DNA of 64,000 nt from Rhipicephalus microplus (lineage: Eukaryota > Arthropoda > Arachnida > Ixodida > Ixodidae), in contig NC_134707.1 of NCBI RefSeq assembly GCF_043290135.1, positions 137,455,319-137,519,318 on the forward strand, written 5' to 3'. Both the position numbers and the translations under genes were made by a program. Each line of letters opens with the position of its first letter. Positions within the stretch are counted from its first letter, which is position 1. The notes below the pieces were generated by a model. That model saw nothing but the letters and a program-made list of their open reading frames with translations, did not search any database and was not told the DNA's origin. Shown here one piece after another: positions 13,190-26,430 of this stretch.

Positions 13190-16100
13190 TACTAGGTTAT
13201 GAATGCACACGCTCATACTCGTTTTTGAATGCACACGCGCATACTCGTTTTGAATACGCACACGCGTACTCGTTTTTGATTGCGCACGCGTATACTAGTT
13301 TCAGAATGCGCACGCGCATACTCGTTTTCGAATAGGCGCGCGCATACTCTTTTTTGATTGCGCACACGCATACTCGTTTTTGAATGCACACGCGCATACT
13401 CGTTTCGGAATACGCAAACGCATACTCGTTTTGGAATGTGCACGCGCATATTCGTTTTGGAATAGGCACGTGCGTACTCGTTTTTGAAAGCGAACGCGCA
13501 AACGCGTGTTTGAGCATGCACACGCGTACTTGTTTATGAATGCGCACGGGTATACTCGTTCTGAATGCACACGCGCATACTCGTTTTTCACGCGCATACT
13601 CGTTTTTGACTGCGCACGTGTATACTCCTTTTGGAATGCGCACGCGCATGCTCGTTTTTGAATAGGCACGCGCGTACTCCTTTTGGAATGCGCACGCGCC
13701 TGCTAGTTTTTGAATGCACACGCGCATACTCGTTTTTGAATGCATACGCGCATACTCGTTACGAAATAGGCACGCGCATATTCGTTTGGGAAGGCGCACG
13801 CGCATACTCGTTTTTGAATAGGCATGCGCGTACTCGTTTTTGAATGCGCACGCGCATAATTGTTTTTGAATGCACACGCGCATACTTGTTTTGGAATAGG
13901 CACGCGCATACTCGTTTTTGAATGCGCACAGGCATACTCGTATTTGATTGCGCACGCGCATACTCGTTTTGCAATAGGCACGTGCATACTCGTTTTTGAA
14001 TGCGCACGCGCGTACGCGTTTTTGAACAGGCACATGCCTACTCGTTTTTGAATGCGCACGCGTATACTCGTTTTGAATGCGCACGCGCACACTCGTTTTT
14101 GAATGCACACGCGCATACTCGTTTCGGAATACGCACGCGCATACTCGTTTTGGAATGCGCACGCGCATACTCGTTTTTGAATGCGCACGCGCGTACTCGT
14201 TTTTGAAAGCACATGCGCATACTCGTTTTGGAATAAGCATGCGCATACTCGTTTTTGAACGCGCACACGCATACTCGTTTTTGAATGCACACACGCATAC
14301 TCGTTTTTGAATGGGCACGTGCGTACTCGTTTTTGATTGCGCACGCGCATACTCGTTTTTGAATGCACACGCGCATACTCCTTTTGGAATAGGCACGCGC
14401 ATACTCGTTTTGGAATGCGCACACGCATACTCGTATTTGAATGCACACGCGCGTACTCGTTTTGAATTAGGCACGTGCATACTCGTTTTGAATGCGCACA
14501 CGCATACTCAAATTTGAATGCATACGCGCATACTCGTTTTGAAACAGGCACGAGCATACTCGTTTTTGAATGCGCACGCGCATACGCGTTTTTGAACAGG
14601 CACACGCGTACTCGTTTTTGAATGCGCACGCGTATACTCGTTTTGAATGCACACGCGCATACTAGGTTTTGAATGCACACGCCCATACTCGTTTTTGAAT
14701 GCACACGCGCATACTCGTTTTGAACAGGCACACGCGTACTCGTTTTTGAATGCGCACGCGTATACTCGTTTTGAATGCACACGCGCATACTAGGTTTTGA
14801 ATGCACACGCCCATACTCGTTTTTGATTGCACACGCGCATACTCGTTTCGGAATACGCACGCGCATACTCGTTTTGTAATGCGCACGCGCATGCTCGTTT
14901 TGGAACGCGAAGCGCATACTCGTTTTTGAATGCGCACGCGCGTACTCTTTTTTGAATTCGCACGCGCATACTCTTTTTGGAATAGGCACGTGCGTACTCG
15001 TTTTTGAATGCGCACGCACATACTCGTTTTTGAATAGGCACGCGCGTACTCGTTTTTGAATGCACACACGCGTACTCGTTTTGGAATAGGCACGCGCATA
15101 CTAGTTTTTGACTGCGCACGTGTATAATCGTTTCGGAATGAGCGCGCGCATGCTCTTTTTGGAATAGGCACGCGCATATTCGTTTTTGAATGCGCACACA
15201 CATACTCGTATTTGATTGCGCACGCGCATACTCGTTTTGCAATAGGCACGTGCATACTCGTTTTTGAATGCGCACGCGCATACGCGTTTTTTGAACAGGC
15301 ACACGCGTACTCGTTTTTGAATGCGCACGCATATACTCGTTTTGAATGCGCACGCGAATACTCGTTTTTGAATGCACACGCGCATACTCGTTTCGGAATA
15401 CGCACGCGCATGCTAATTTTGGAATGCGCACGCGCATACTCGTTTTTGAATGCGCACGCGCGTACTCGTTTTCGAAAGCACATGCGCATACTTGTTTTGG
15501 AATAAGCACGCGCATACTCGTTTTTGAACGAGCATACTCGTTTTGGAATGCGCACGCGTATACTCGTTTTTGAATAGGCACGCGCGTACTCGTTTTTGAT
15601 TGCGCACGCGCATACTCGTTTTTGAATGCACACGCGCATACTCGTTTTTGAATGGGCACGCGCGTAATCGTTTTTAATGCGCACGGGCATACTCGTTATT
15701 GAATGCACACGCGCATACTCGTTTTGGAATAGGCACGCGCATACTCGTTTTTGAATGCGCACACGCATACTCGTATTTGAATGCACACGTGCGTACTGGT
15801 TTTGGATTAGGCACGTGCATACTCGTTTTTGAATGCGCACACGCATACTCGTATTTGAATGCACACGCGCATACTCGTTTTGAAACAGGCACGTGCATAC
15901 TCGTTTTTGAATGCGCACGCGCATACGCGTTTTTGAACAGGCACACGCGTACTCGTTTTTGAATGCGCACGCGTATACTCGTTCTGAATGCACACGCGCA
16001 TACTAGGTTTTGAATGCACACGCCCATACTCGTTTTTGAATGCACAAGCGCATACTCGTTTTGAATAGGCACGCGCGTACTCGTTTTTGAATGCGCACGC

Positions 16101-17829
16101 GTATACTAGTTTCGGAATGCACACGCACATACTCGTTTGGGAAGGCGCACGCGCATACTCGTTTTTGAATAGGCATGCGCGTAGTCGTTTTTGAATGCGC
16201 ACGCGCATAATTGTTTTTGAATGCACATGCGCATACTCGTTTTGGAATAGGCACGCGCATACTCGTTTTTGAATGCGCACACGCATACTCGTATTTGATT
16301 GCGCACGCGCTTACTCGTTTTGCAATAGGCATGTGCATACTCGTTTTTGAGTGCGCACGCGCATACGCGTTTTTGTACAGGCACACGCGTACTTGTTTTT
16401 GAATGCGCACGCGTATACTCGTTTTGAATGCGCACGCGCATACTCGTTTTTGAATGCACACGCGCATACTCGTTTCGGAATACGCACGCGCATACTCGTT
16501 TTGGAATGCGCACGCGCATACTCGTTTTTGAATGCGCACGCGCATACGCGTTTTTGAACAGGCACACGCGTACTCGTTTTTGAATGCGCACGCGTATACT
16601 CGTTTTGAATGCACACGCGCATACTAGGTTTTGAATTCACACGTCCATACTCGTTTTTGAATGCACACGCGCATACTCGTTTTGAACAGGCACACGCGTA
16701 CTCGTTTTTGAATGCGCACGCGTATACTCGTTTTGAATACACACGCGCATACCAGGTTTTGAATGCACACGCCCATACTCGTTTTTGAATGCTCACGCGC
16801 ATACTCGTTTCGGAATACGCACGCGCATACTCGTTTTGGAATGCGCACGCGCATGCTCGTTTTGGAATGCGAAGCGCATACTCGTTTTTGAATGCGCACG
16901 CGCGTGCTCTTTTTTGAATGCGCACACGCATACTCGTATTTGATTGCGCACGCGCATACTCGTTTTGCAATAGGCACGTGCATACTCGTTTTTGAATGCG
17001 CACGCGCATACGCGTTTTTGAACAGGCACACGCGTACTCGTTTTTGAATGCGCACGCGTATACTCGTTTTGAATGCGCACGCGAATACTCGTTTTTGAAT
17101 GCACACGCGCATACTCGTTTCGGAATACGACGCGCTTACTAATTTTGGAATGCGCACGCGCATACTCGTTTTTGAATGCGCACGCGCGTACTCGTTTTCG
17201 AAAGCACATGCGCATACTTGTTTTGGAATAAGCACGCGCATACTCGTTTTTAAACGCGCATACTCGTTTTTTAATGCGCACGCGTATATTCGTTTTTGAA
17301 TAGGCACGCGCGTACTCGTTTTTGATTGCGCACGCGCATACTCGTTTTGAATGCGCACGCGCATACTCGTTTTTAATGCACACGTACATACTCGTTTCGG
17401 AATACGCACGCGCATACTAATTTTGGAATGCGCAGCCGCATACTCGTTTTTAAATGCGCACGCGCGTACTCGTTTTTGAAAGCACATGCGCATACTCGTT
17501 TTGGAATAAGCACGCGCATACTCGTTTTTGAATGCACACGCGCATTCTCGTTTTGGAATAGGCACGCGCATACTCGTTTTTGAATGCGCACACGCATACT
17601 CGTATTTGAATGCACACGCGCGTACTCGTTTTGGATTAGGGACGTGCATACTCGTTTTTGAATGCGCACATGCATACTCGTATTTGAATGCACACGCGGA
17701 TACTCGTTTTGAAATAGGCACGTGCATACTCGTTTTTGAATGCGCACGCGCATACGCGTTTTTGAACAGGCACACGCGTACTCGTTTTTGAATGCGCACG
17801 CGTATACTCGTTTTGAATGCACACGCGCA
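13190..17829 (+). repeat. Family I higher-order repeat, unit 4 (4,640 bp), like unit 1
   Basis: The unit matches unit 1 at an offset of 12,107 bp, including the arrangement with two extra monomers near 13.64-13.70 kb that units 2 and 3 lack. At about 15,670 the offset drops by 1 bp because a T run is shorter. At about 16,109-16,135 it drops by 182 bp because seven consecutive monomers present in units 1 and 2 are absent. From 16.1 kb to the end it matches unit 1 at 11,924 and unit 2 at 7,146. It is therefore closer to the distant unit 1 than to its neighbour unit 3. Confidence 0.85.
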
Positions 17830-20800
17830 TACTAGGTTATGAATGCACACGCTCATACTCGTTTTTGAATGCACACGCGCATACTCGTTTTGAATACGCA
17901 CGCGCGTACTCGTTTTTGATTGCGCACGCGTATGCTAGTTTGAGAATGCGCACGCGCATACTCGTTTTCGAATAGGCGCGCGCATACTCTTTTTTGATTG
18001 CGCACACGCATACTCGTTTTTGAATGCACACGCGCATACTCGTTTTTGAATAGGCACGCGCATACTCGTTTTTGACTGCGCACGTGTATACTCCTTTTGG
18101 AATGCGCACGCGCCTGCTCGTTTTTTAATGCACACGCGCATACTCGTTTTTGAATGCATACGCGCATACTCGTTACGAATAGGCACGCGCATATTAGTTT
18201 GGGAAGGCGCACGCGCATACTCGTTTTTGAATAGGCACGCGCATACTCGTTTTTGACTGCGCACGTGTATACTCCTTTTGGAATGCGCACGCGCCTGCTC
18301 GTTTTTTAATGCACACGCGCATACTCGTTTTTGAATGCATACGCGCATACTCGTTACGAAATAGGCACGCGCATATTAGTTTGGGAAGGCGCACGCGCAT
18401 ACTCGTTTTTGAATAGGCATGCGCGTACTCGTTTTTAAATGCGCACGCGCATAATTGTTAATGAATGCACACGCGCATACTTGTTTTGGAATAGGCACGC
18501 GCATACTCGTTTTTGAATGCGCACAGGCATACTCGTATTTGATTGCGCACGCGCATACTCGTTTTGCAATAGGCACGTGCATACTCGTTTTTGAATGCGC
18601 ACGCGTATACTCGTTTTGAATGCGCACGCGCACACTCGTTTTTGAATGCACACGCGCATACTCGTTTCGGAATACGCACGCGCATACTCGTTTTGGAATG
18701 CGCACGCGCATACTCGTTTTTGAATGCGCACGCGCGTACTCGTTTTTGAAAGCACATGCGCATACTCGTTTTGGAATAAGCATGTGCATACTCGTTTTTG
18801 AACGCGCACACGCATACTCGTTTTTGAATGCACCCACGCATACTCGTTTTTGAATGGGCACGTGCGTACTCGTTTTTGATTGCGCACGCGCATACTCGTT
18901 TTTGAATGCACACGCGCATACTCGTTTTGGAATAGGCACGCGCATACTCGTTTTTGAATGCGCACACGCATACTCGTATTTGAATGCACACGCGCGTACT
19001 CGTTTTGGATTAGGCACGTGCATACTCGTTTTTGAATGCGCACACGCATACTCAAATTTGAATGCATACGCGCATACTCGTTTTGAAACAGGCACGTGCA
19101 TACTCGTTTTCGAATGCGCACGCGCATACGCGTTTTTGAACAGGCACACGCGTACTCGTTTTTGAATGCGCACGCGTACACTCGTTTTGAATGCACACGC
19201 GCATACTAGGTTTTGAATGCACACGCCTATACTCGTTTTTGAATGCACACGCGCATACTCGTTTTGAACAGGCACACGCGTACTCGTTTTTGAATGCGCA
19301 CGCGTATACTCGTTTTGAATGCACACGCGCATACTAGGTTTTGAATGCACACGCCCATACTCGTTTTTGAATGCACACGCGCATACTCGTTTCGGAATAC
19401 GCACGCGCATACTCGTTTTGTAATGCGCACGCGCATGCTCGTTTTGGAACGCGAAGCGCATACTCGTTTTTGAATGCGCACGCGCGTACTCTTTTTTGAA
19501 TTCGCACGCGCATACTCTTTTTGGAATAGGCACGTGCGTACTCGTTTTTGAATGCGCACGCACATACTCGTTTTTGAATGCGCACACACATACTCGTATT
19601 TGATTGCGCACGCGCATACTCGTTTTGCAATAGGCACGTGCATACTCGTTTTTGAATGCGCACGCGCATACGCGTTTTTGAAAGGGCACACGCGTACTCG
19701 TTTTTGAATGCGCACGCATATACTCGTTTTGAATGCGCACGCGAATACTCGTTTTTGAATGCACACGCGCATACTCGTTTCGGAATACGCACGCGCATAC
19801 TAATTTTGGAATGCGCACGCGCATACTCGTTTTTGAATGCGCACGCGCGTACTCGTTTTCGAAAGCACATGCGCATGCTTGTTTTGGAATAAGCACGCGC
19901 ATACTCGTTTTTGAACGTGCATACTCGTTTTGGAATGCGCACGCGTATAGTCGTTTTTGAATAGGCACGCGCGTACTCGTTTTTGATTGCGCACGCGCAT
20001 ACTCGTTTTTGAATGCACACGCGCATACTCGTTTTTGAATGGGCACGCGCGTAATCGTTTTTTAATGCGCACGGGCATACTCGTTATTGAATGCACACGC
20101 GCATACTCGTTTTGGAATAGGCACGCGCATACTCGTTTTTGAATGCGCACATGCATACTCGTATTTGAATGCACACGCGCGTACTGGTTTTGGATTAGGC
20201 ACGTGCATACTCGTTTTTGAATGCGCACACGCATACTCGTATTTGAATGCACACGCGCATACTCGTTTTGAAACAGGCACGTGCATACTCGTTTTTGAAT
20301 GCGCACGCGCATACGCGTTTTTGAACAGGCACACGCGTACTCGTTTTTGAATGCGCACGCGTATACTCGTTCTGAATGCACACGCGCATACTAGGTTTTG
20401 AATGCACACGCCCATACTCGTTTTTGAATGCACACGCGCATACTCGTTTTGAATAGGCACGCGCGTACTCGTTTTTGAATGCGCACGCGTATACTAGTTT
20501 CGGAATGCGCACGCGCATACTCGTTTTCGAATAGGCGCGCGCATACTCGTTTTTGAATGCACACGCGCATACTCATTTTCGAATAGGCACGCGCATACTC
20601 GTTTTTGAATGCACACGCGCATACTCGTTTTTGAATGCACACGCGCATACTCGTTTGGGAAGGCGCACGCGCATACTCGTTTTTGAATAGGCATGCGCGT
20701 ACTCGTTTTTGAATGCGCACGCGCATAATTGTTTTTGAATGCACACGCGCATACTCGTTTTGGAATAGGCACGCGCATACTCGTTTTTGAATGCGCACAC

Positions 20801-21189
20801 GCATACTCGTATTTGATTGCGCACGCGCTTACTCGTTTTGCAATAGGCATGTGCATACTCGTTTTTGAGTGCGCACGCGCATACGCGTTTTTGAACAGGC
20901 ACACGCGTACTTGTTTTTGAATGCGCACGCGTATACTCGTTTTGAATGCGCACGCGCATACTCGTTTTTGAATGCACACGCGCATACTCGTTTCGGAATA
21001 CGCACGCGCATACTCGTTTTGGAATGCGCACGCGCATACTCGTTTTTGAATGCGCACGCGCGTACTCGTTTTCGAATGCGCATACTCGTTTTTGAAAGCA
21101 CATGCGCATACTCGTTTTGGAATAAGCACGCGCATACTCGTTTTTGAACGCGCACACGCATACTCGTTTTTGAATGCACACGCGCATAC
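17830..21189 (+). repeat. Family I higher-order repeat, unit 5, partial and mosaic
   Basis: The unit starts with the marker TACTAGGTTATG and at first matches the subtype of unit 2 at offset 11,924. It carries a tandem duplication of seven monomers at 18037-18399. From about 18.62 to 19.3 kb it follows unit 3 at an offset of 7,094, then 7,120 after gaining one monomer. From about 20.06 to 20.46 kb it follows unit 4 at 4,388. No further TACTAGGTTATG marker occurs downstream, so this is the last recognisable family I unit. Its end against family II is a gradual switch that I place at 21.19 kb. Confidence 0.7.
18037..18399 (+). repeat. Tandem duplication of a seven-monomer block (181 + 182 bp)
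   Basis: Copy 1 is 18037-18217 and copy 2 is 18218-18399. Each holds seven monomers in the same order, with recognisable forms GACTGCGCACGTGTA, TACTCCTTTTGG, GCGCACGCGCCTGC, GTTACGAA and TATTAGTTTGGG. The copies differ by one base: copy 1 reads GTTACGAATAGG and copy 2 GTTACGAAATAGG. The other family I units have this block once. Near identity means a very recent event. Confidence 0.92.
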
Positions 21190-24188
21190 TCGTTTTGGAA
21201 TGCGCACGCGTATACTCGTTTTTGAATAGGCACGCGCGTACTCGTTTTTGATTGCGCACGCGCATACTCGTTTTTGAATGCACACGTGCATACTCGTTTT
21301 TGAATGGGCACGCGCGTAATCGTTTTTGAATGCGCACGCGCATACTCGTTATTGAATGCACACGCGCATACTCGTTTTGGAATAAGCACGCACATACTCG
21401 TTTTTAAATGCGCACACGCTTACTCGTTTTTGAAGGCACACGCGCGTACTCGTTTTGGATTAGGCACGTGCATACTCGTTTGTGAATGCGCACGCGCACA
21501 CCAGGTTTTGAATGCACACGCCCATACTCGTTTTTGAATGCTCACGCGCATACTCGTTTCGGAATACGCACGCGCATACTTGTTTTGGAATGCGCACGCG
21601 CATGCTCGTTTTGGAATGCGAAGCGCATACTCGTTTTTGAATGCGCACGCGCGTGCTCTTTTTTGAATGCGCACACGCATACTCGTATTTGATTGCGCAC
21701 GCGCATACTCGTTTTGCAATAGGCACGTGCATACTCGTTTTTAAATGCGCACGCGCATACGCGTTTTTGAACAGGCACACGCGTACTCGTTTTTGAATGC
21801 ACACGCGTATACACGTTTTGAATGCACACGCGCATACTAGGTTTTGAATGCACACGTCCATACTCGTTTTTGAATGCACACGCGCATACTCGTTTTGAAC
21901 AGGCACACGCGTACTCGTTTTTGAATGCGCACGCGTATACTCGTTTTTGAATGCGCACGCACATACTCGTTTTTGAATAGGCACGCGCGTACTCGTTTTT
22001 GAATGCACACACGCGTACTCGTTTTGGAATAGGCACGCGCATACTCGTTTTAGACTGCGCACGTGTATAATCGTTTCGGAATGAGCACGCGCATGCTCGT
22101 TTTGGAATAGGCACGCGCATACTCGTTTTTGAATGCGCACACGCATTCTCGTATTTGATTGCGCACGCGCATACTCGTTTTGCAATAGGCACGTGCATAC
22201 TCGTTTTTGAATGCGCACGCGCATACGCGTTTTTGAACAGGCACACGCGTACTCGTTTTTGAATGCGCACGCGTATACTCGTTTTGAATGCGCACGCGAA
22301 TACTCGTTTTTGAATGCACACGCGCATACTCGTTTCGGAATACGACGCGCATACTAATTTTGGAATGCGCACGCGCGTACTCGTTTTCGAAAGCACATGC
22401 GCATACTTGTTTTGGAATAAGCACGCGCATACTCGTTTTTAAACGCGCATACTCGTTTTGGAATGCGCACGCGTATATTCGTTTTTGAATAGGCACGCGC
22501 GTACTCGTTTTTGATTGCGCATGCGCATACTCGTTTTTGAATGCACACGCGCATAATCGTTTTTGAATGGGCACGCGCGTAATCGTTTTTGAATGCGCAC
22601 GGGCATACTCGTTTTTGAATGCGCACGCGTATACTCGTTTTGAATGCGCACGCGCATACTCGTTTTTGAATGCACACGCGCATACTCGTTTCGGAATACG
22701 CACGCGCATACTCGTTTTGGAATGCGCACGCGCATACTCGTTTTTGAATGCGCACGCGCGTACTCGTTTTTGAATGCGCACGCGCATACTCGTTTTTGAA
22801 AGCACATGCGCATACTCGTTTTAGAATAAACACGCGCATACTCGTTTTTGAACGCGCACACGCATACTCGTTTTTGAATGCACACGCGCATACTCGTTTT
22901 GGAATGCGCACGCGTATACTCGTTTTTGAATAGGCACGCGCGTACTCGTTTTTGATTAAGCACGCGCATACTCGTTTTTGAATGCACACGCGCATACTCC
23001 TGTTTGAATGGGCACGCGCGTACTCGTTCTTGAATGCGCACGCGCTTACTCGTTTTTGAGTGCACACGCGCATACTCGTTTTAGAATAGGCACGCGCATA
23101 CTCGTTTTTGAATGCGCACACGCATACTCGTATTTGAATGCACACGCGCGTACTCGTTTTGGATTAGGCACGTGCATACTCGTTTTTGAATGCGCACACA
23201 CATACTCGTATTTGAATGCACATGCGCATACTCGTTTTGAAATAGGCACGTGCATACTCGTTTTTGAATGCGCACGCGCATACACGTTTTTGAACAGGCA
23301 CACGCGTACTCGTTTTTGAATGCGCACGCGTATACTCGTTTTGAATGCACACGCGCATACTAGGTTTTGAATGCACACGCCCATACTCGTTTTTGAATGC
23401 ACACGCGCATACTTGTTTCGGAATACGCACGCGCATACTCGTTTTGGAATGCGCACGCGCATGCTCGTTTTGGAATGCGAAGCGCATACTCGTTTTTGAA
23501 TGCGCACGCGCGTACTCGTTTTTGAATTCGCACGCGCATACTCCTTTTGGGATAGGCACGTGCGTACTCGTTTTTGAATGCGCACGCGCATACGCGTTTT
23601 TGAACAGGCACACGCGTACTCGTTTTTGAATGCGCACGCGTATACTCGTTTGGAATGCACACGCGAATACTCGTTTTTGAATGCACACGCGCATACTCGT
23701 TTCGGAATACGCACGCGCATACTAATTTTGGAATGCGCACGCGCATACTCGTTTTTAAATGCGCACGCGCGTACTCGTTTTTGAAAGCACATGCGCATAC
23801 TCGTTTTGGAATAAGCACGCCCATACTCGTTTTTGAACGCGCACACGCATACTCGTTTTTGAATGCACACGTGCATACTCGTTTTGGAATGCGCACGCGT
23901 ATACTCGTTTTTGAATGCGCACGCGCATACGCGTTTTTGAACAGGCAAACGCGTACTCGTTTTTGAATGCGGACGCGTATACTCGTTTTGAATGCACACG
24001 CGCATACTAGGTTTTGACTGCGCACGTGTATAATCGTTTCGGAATGCGCACACGCATGCTCGTTTTTGAATAGGCACGTGCGTACTCGTTTTTTATTGCG
24101 CACGCGTACACTGGTTTTGAATGCGCACGCGCATACTCGTTTTTGAAAGCACACGCGCATACTCGTTTCGAAATAGGCACGCGCATAA
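21190..24188 (+). repeat. Family II repeat, copy a (2,999 bp)
   Basis: This segment matches the following one at an offset of 2,999 bp from about 21190 to 21990 and 2,973 bp from about 22015 to 22930. Distinctive forms are GCACACCAGGTTTTG at about 21495, a 25-bp monomer ending GCGAAGCGCA near 21625, GGAATACGACGCGC near 22340 and a marker beginning TACTAGGTTTTGACTG at about 24006. It shares single monomer forms with family I, but the order differs, so I treat it as a separate higher-order repeat. Confidence 0.8.
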
Positions 24189-26430
24189 TCGTTTTGGAAT
24201 GCGCACGCGTATACTCGTTTTTGAATAGGCACGCGCGTACTCGTTTTTGATTGCGCACGCGCATACTCGTTTTTGAATGCACACGTGCATACTCGTTTTT
24301 GAATGGGCACGCGCGTAATCGTTTTTGAATGCGCACGCGCATACTCGTTATTGAATGCACACGCGCATACTCGTTTTGGAATAAGCACGCACATACTCGT
24401 TTTTAAATGCGCACACGCTTACTCGTTTTTGAAGGCACACGCGCGTACTCGTTTTGGATTAGGCACGTGCATACTCGTTTGTGAATGCGCACGCGCACAC
24501 CAGGTTTTGAATGCACACGCCCATACTCGTTTTTGAATGCTCACGCGCATACTCGTTTCGGAATACGCACGCGCATACTTGTTTTGGAATGCGCACGCGC
24601 ATGCTCGTTTTGGAATGCGAAGCGCATACTCGTTTTTGAATGCGCACGCGCGTGCTCTTTTTTGAATGCGCACACGCATACTCGTATTTGATTGCGCACG
24701 CGCATACTCGTTTTGCAATAGGCACGTGCATACTCGTTTTTAAATGCGCACGCGCATACGCGTTTTTGAACAGGCACACGCGTACTCGTTTTTGAATGCA
24801 CACGCGTATACACGTTTTGAATGCACACGCGCATACTAGGTTTTGAATGCACACGTCCATACTCGTTTTTGAATGCACACGCGCATACTCGTTTTGAACA
24901 GGCACACGCGTACTCGTTTTTGAATGCGCACGCGTATACTCGTTTTTGAATGCGCACGCACATACTCGTTTTTGAATAGGCACGCGCGTACTCGTTTTGG
25001 AATAGGCACGCGCATACTCGTTTTAGACTGCGCACGTGTATAATCGTTTCGGAATGAGCACGCGCATGCTCGTTTTGGAATAGGCACGCGCATACTCGTT
25101 TTTGAATGCGCACACGCATTCTCGTATTTGATTGCGCACGCGCATAATCGTTTTGCAATAGGCACGTGCATACTCGTTTTTGAATGCGCACGCGCATACG
25201 CGTTTTTGAACAGGCACACGCGTACTCGTTTTTGAATGCGCACGCGTATACTCGTTTTGAATGCGCACGCGAATACTCGTTTTTGAATGCACACGCGCAT
25301 ACTCGTTTCGGAATACGACGCGCATACTAATTTTGGAATGCGCACGCGCGTACTCGTTTTCGAAAGCACATGCGCATACTTGTTTTGGAATAAGCACGCG
25401 CATACTCGTTTTTAAACGCGCATACTCGTTTTGGAATGCGCACGCGTATATTCGTTTTTGAATAGGCACGCGCGTACTCGTTTTTGATTGCGCATGCGCA
25501 TACTCGTTTTTGAATGCACACGCGCATAATCGTTTTTGAATGGGCACGCGCGTAATCGTTTTTGAATGCGCACGGGCATACTCGTTTTTGAATGCGCACG
25601 CGTATACTCGTTTTGAATGCGCACGCGCATACTCGTTTTTGAATGCACACGCGCATACTCGTTTCGGAATACGCACGCGCATACTCGTTTTGGAATGCGC
25701 ACGCGCATACTCGTTTTTGAATGCGCACGCGCGTACTCGTTTTTGAATGCGCACGCGCATACTCGTTTTTGAAAGCACATGCGCATACTCGTTTTAGAAT
25801 AAACACGCGCATACTCGTTTTTGAACGCGCACACGCATACTCGTTTTTGAATGCACACGCGCATACTCGTTTTGGAATGCGCACGCGTATACTCGTTTTT
25901 GAATAGGCACGTGCGTACTCGTTTTTGAATGCGCACGCGCATACGCGTTTTTGAACAGGCACACGCGTACTCGTTTTTGAATGCGCACGCGTATACTCGT
26001 TTGGAATGCACACGCGAATACTCGTTTTTGAATGCACACGCGCATACTCGTTTCGGAATACGCACGCGCATACTAATTTTGGAATGCGCACGCGCATACT
26101 CGTTTTGGAATAAGCACGCCCATACTCGTTTTTGAACGCGCACACGCATACTCGTTTTTGAATGCACACGTGCATACTCGTTTTGGAATGCGCACGCGTA
26201 TACTCGTTTTTGAATGCGCACGCGCATACGCGTTTTTGAACAGGCAAACGCGTACTCGTTTTTGAATGCGGACGCGTATACTCGTTTTGAATGCACACGC
26301 GCATACTAGGTTTTGACTGCGCACGTGTATAATCGTTTCGGAATGCGCACACGCATGCTCGTTTTTGAATAGGCACGTGCGTACTCGTTTTTTATTGCGC
26401 ACGCGTACACTGGTTTTGAATGCGCACGCG
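24189..26430 (+). repeat. Family II repeat, copy b with whole-monomer deletions
   Basis: This is the second copy of the 2,999-bp repeat. One monomer, of the form GAATGCACACACGCG, is missing near 24,990. About 622 bp is missing near 25,910, where the sequence jumps from the equivalent of 22.93 kb to that of 23.56 kb. Two monomers (52 bp) are missing near 26,100. The marker TACTAGGTTTTGACTG recurs at about 26,305. All losses keep monomer register, as expected of slippage or unequal exchange within the array. Confidence 0.8.
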
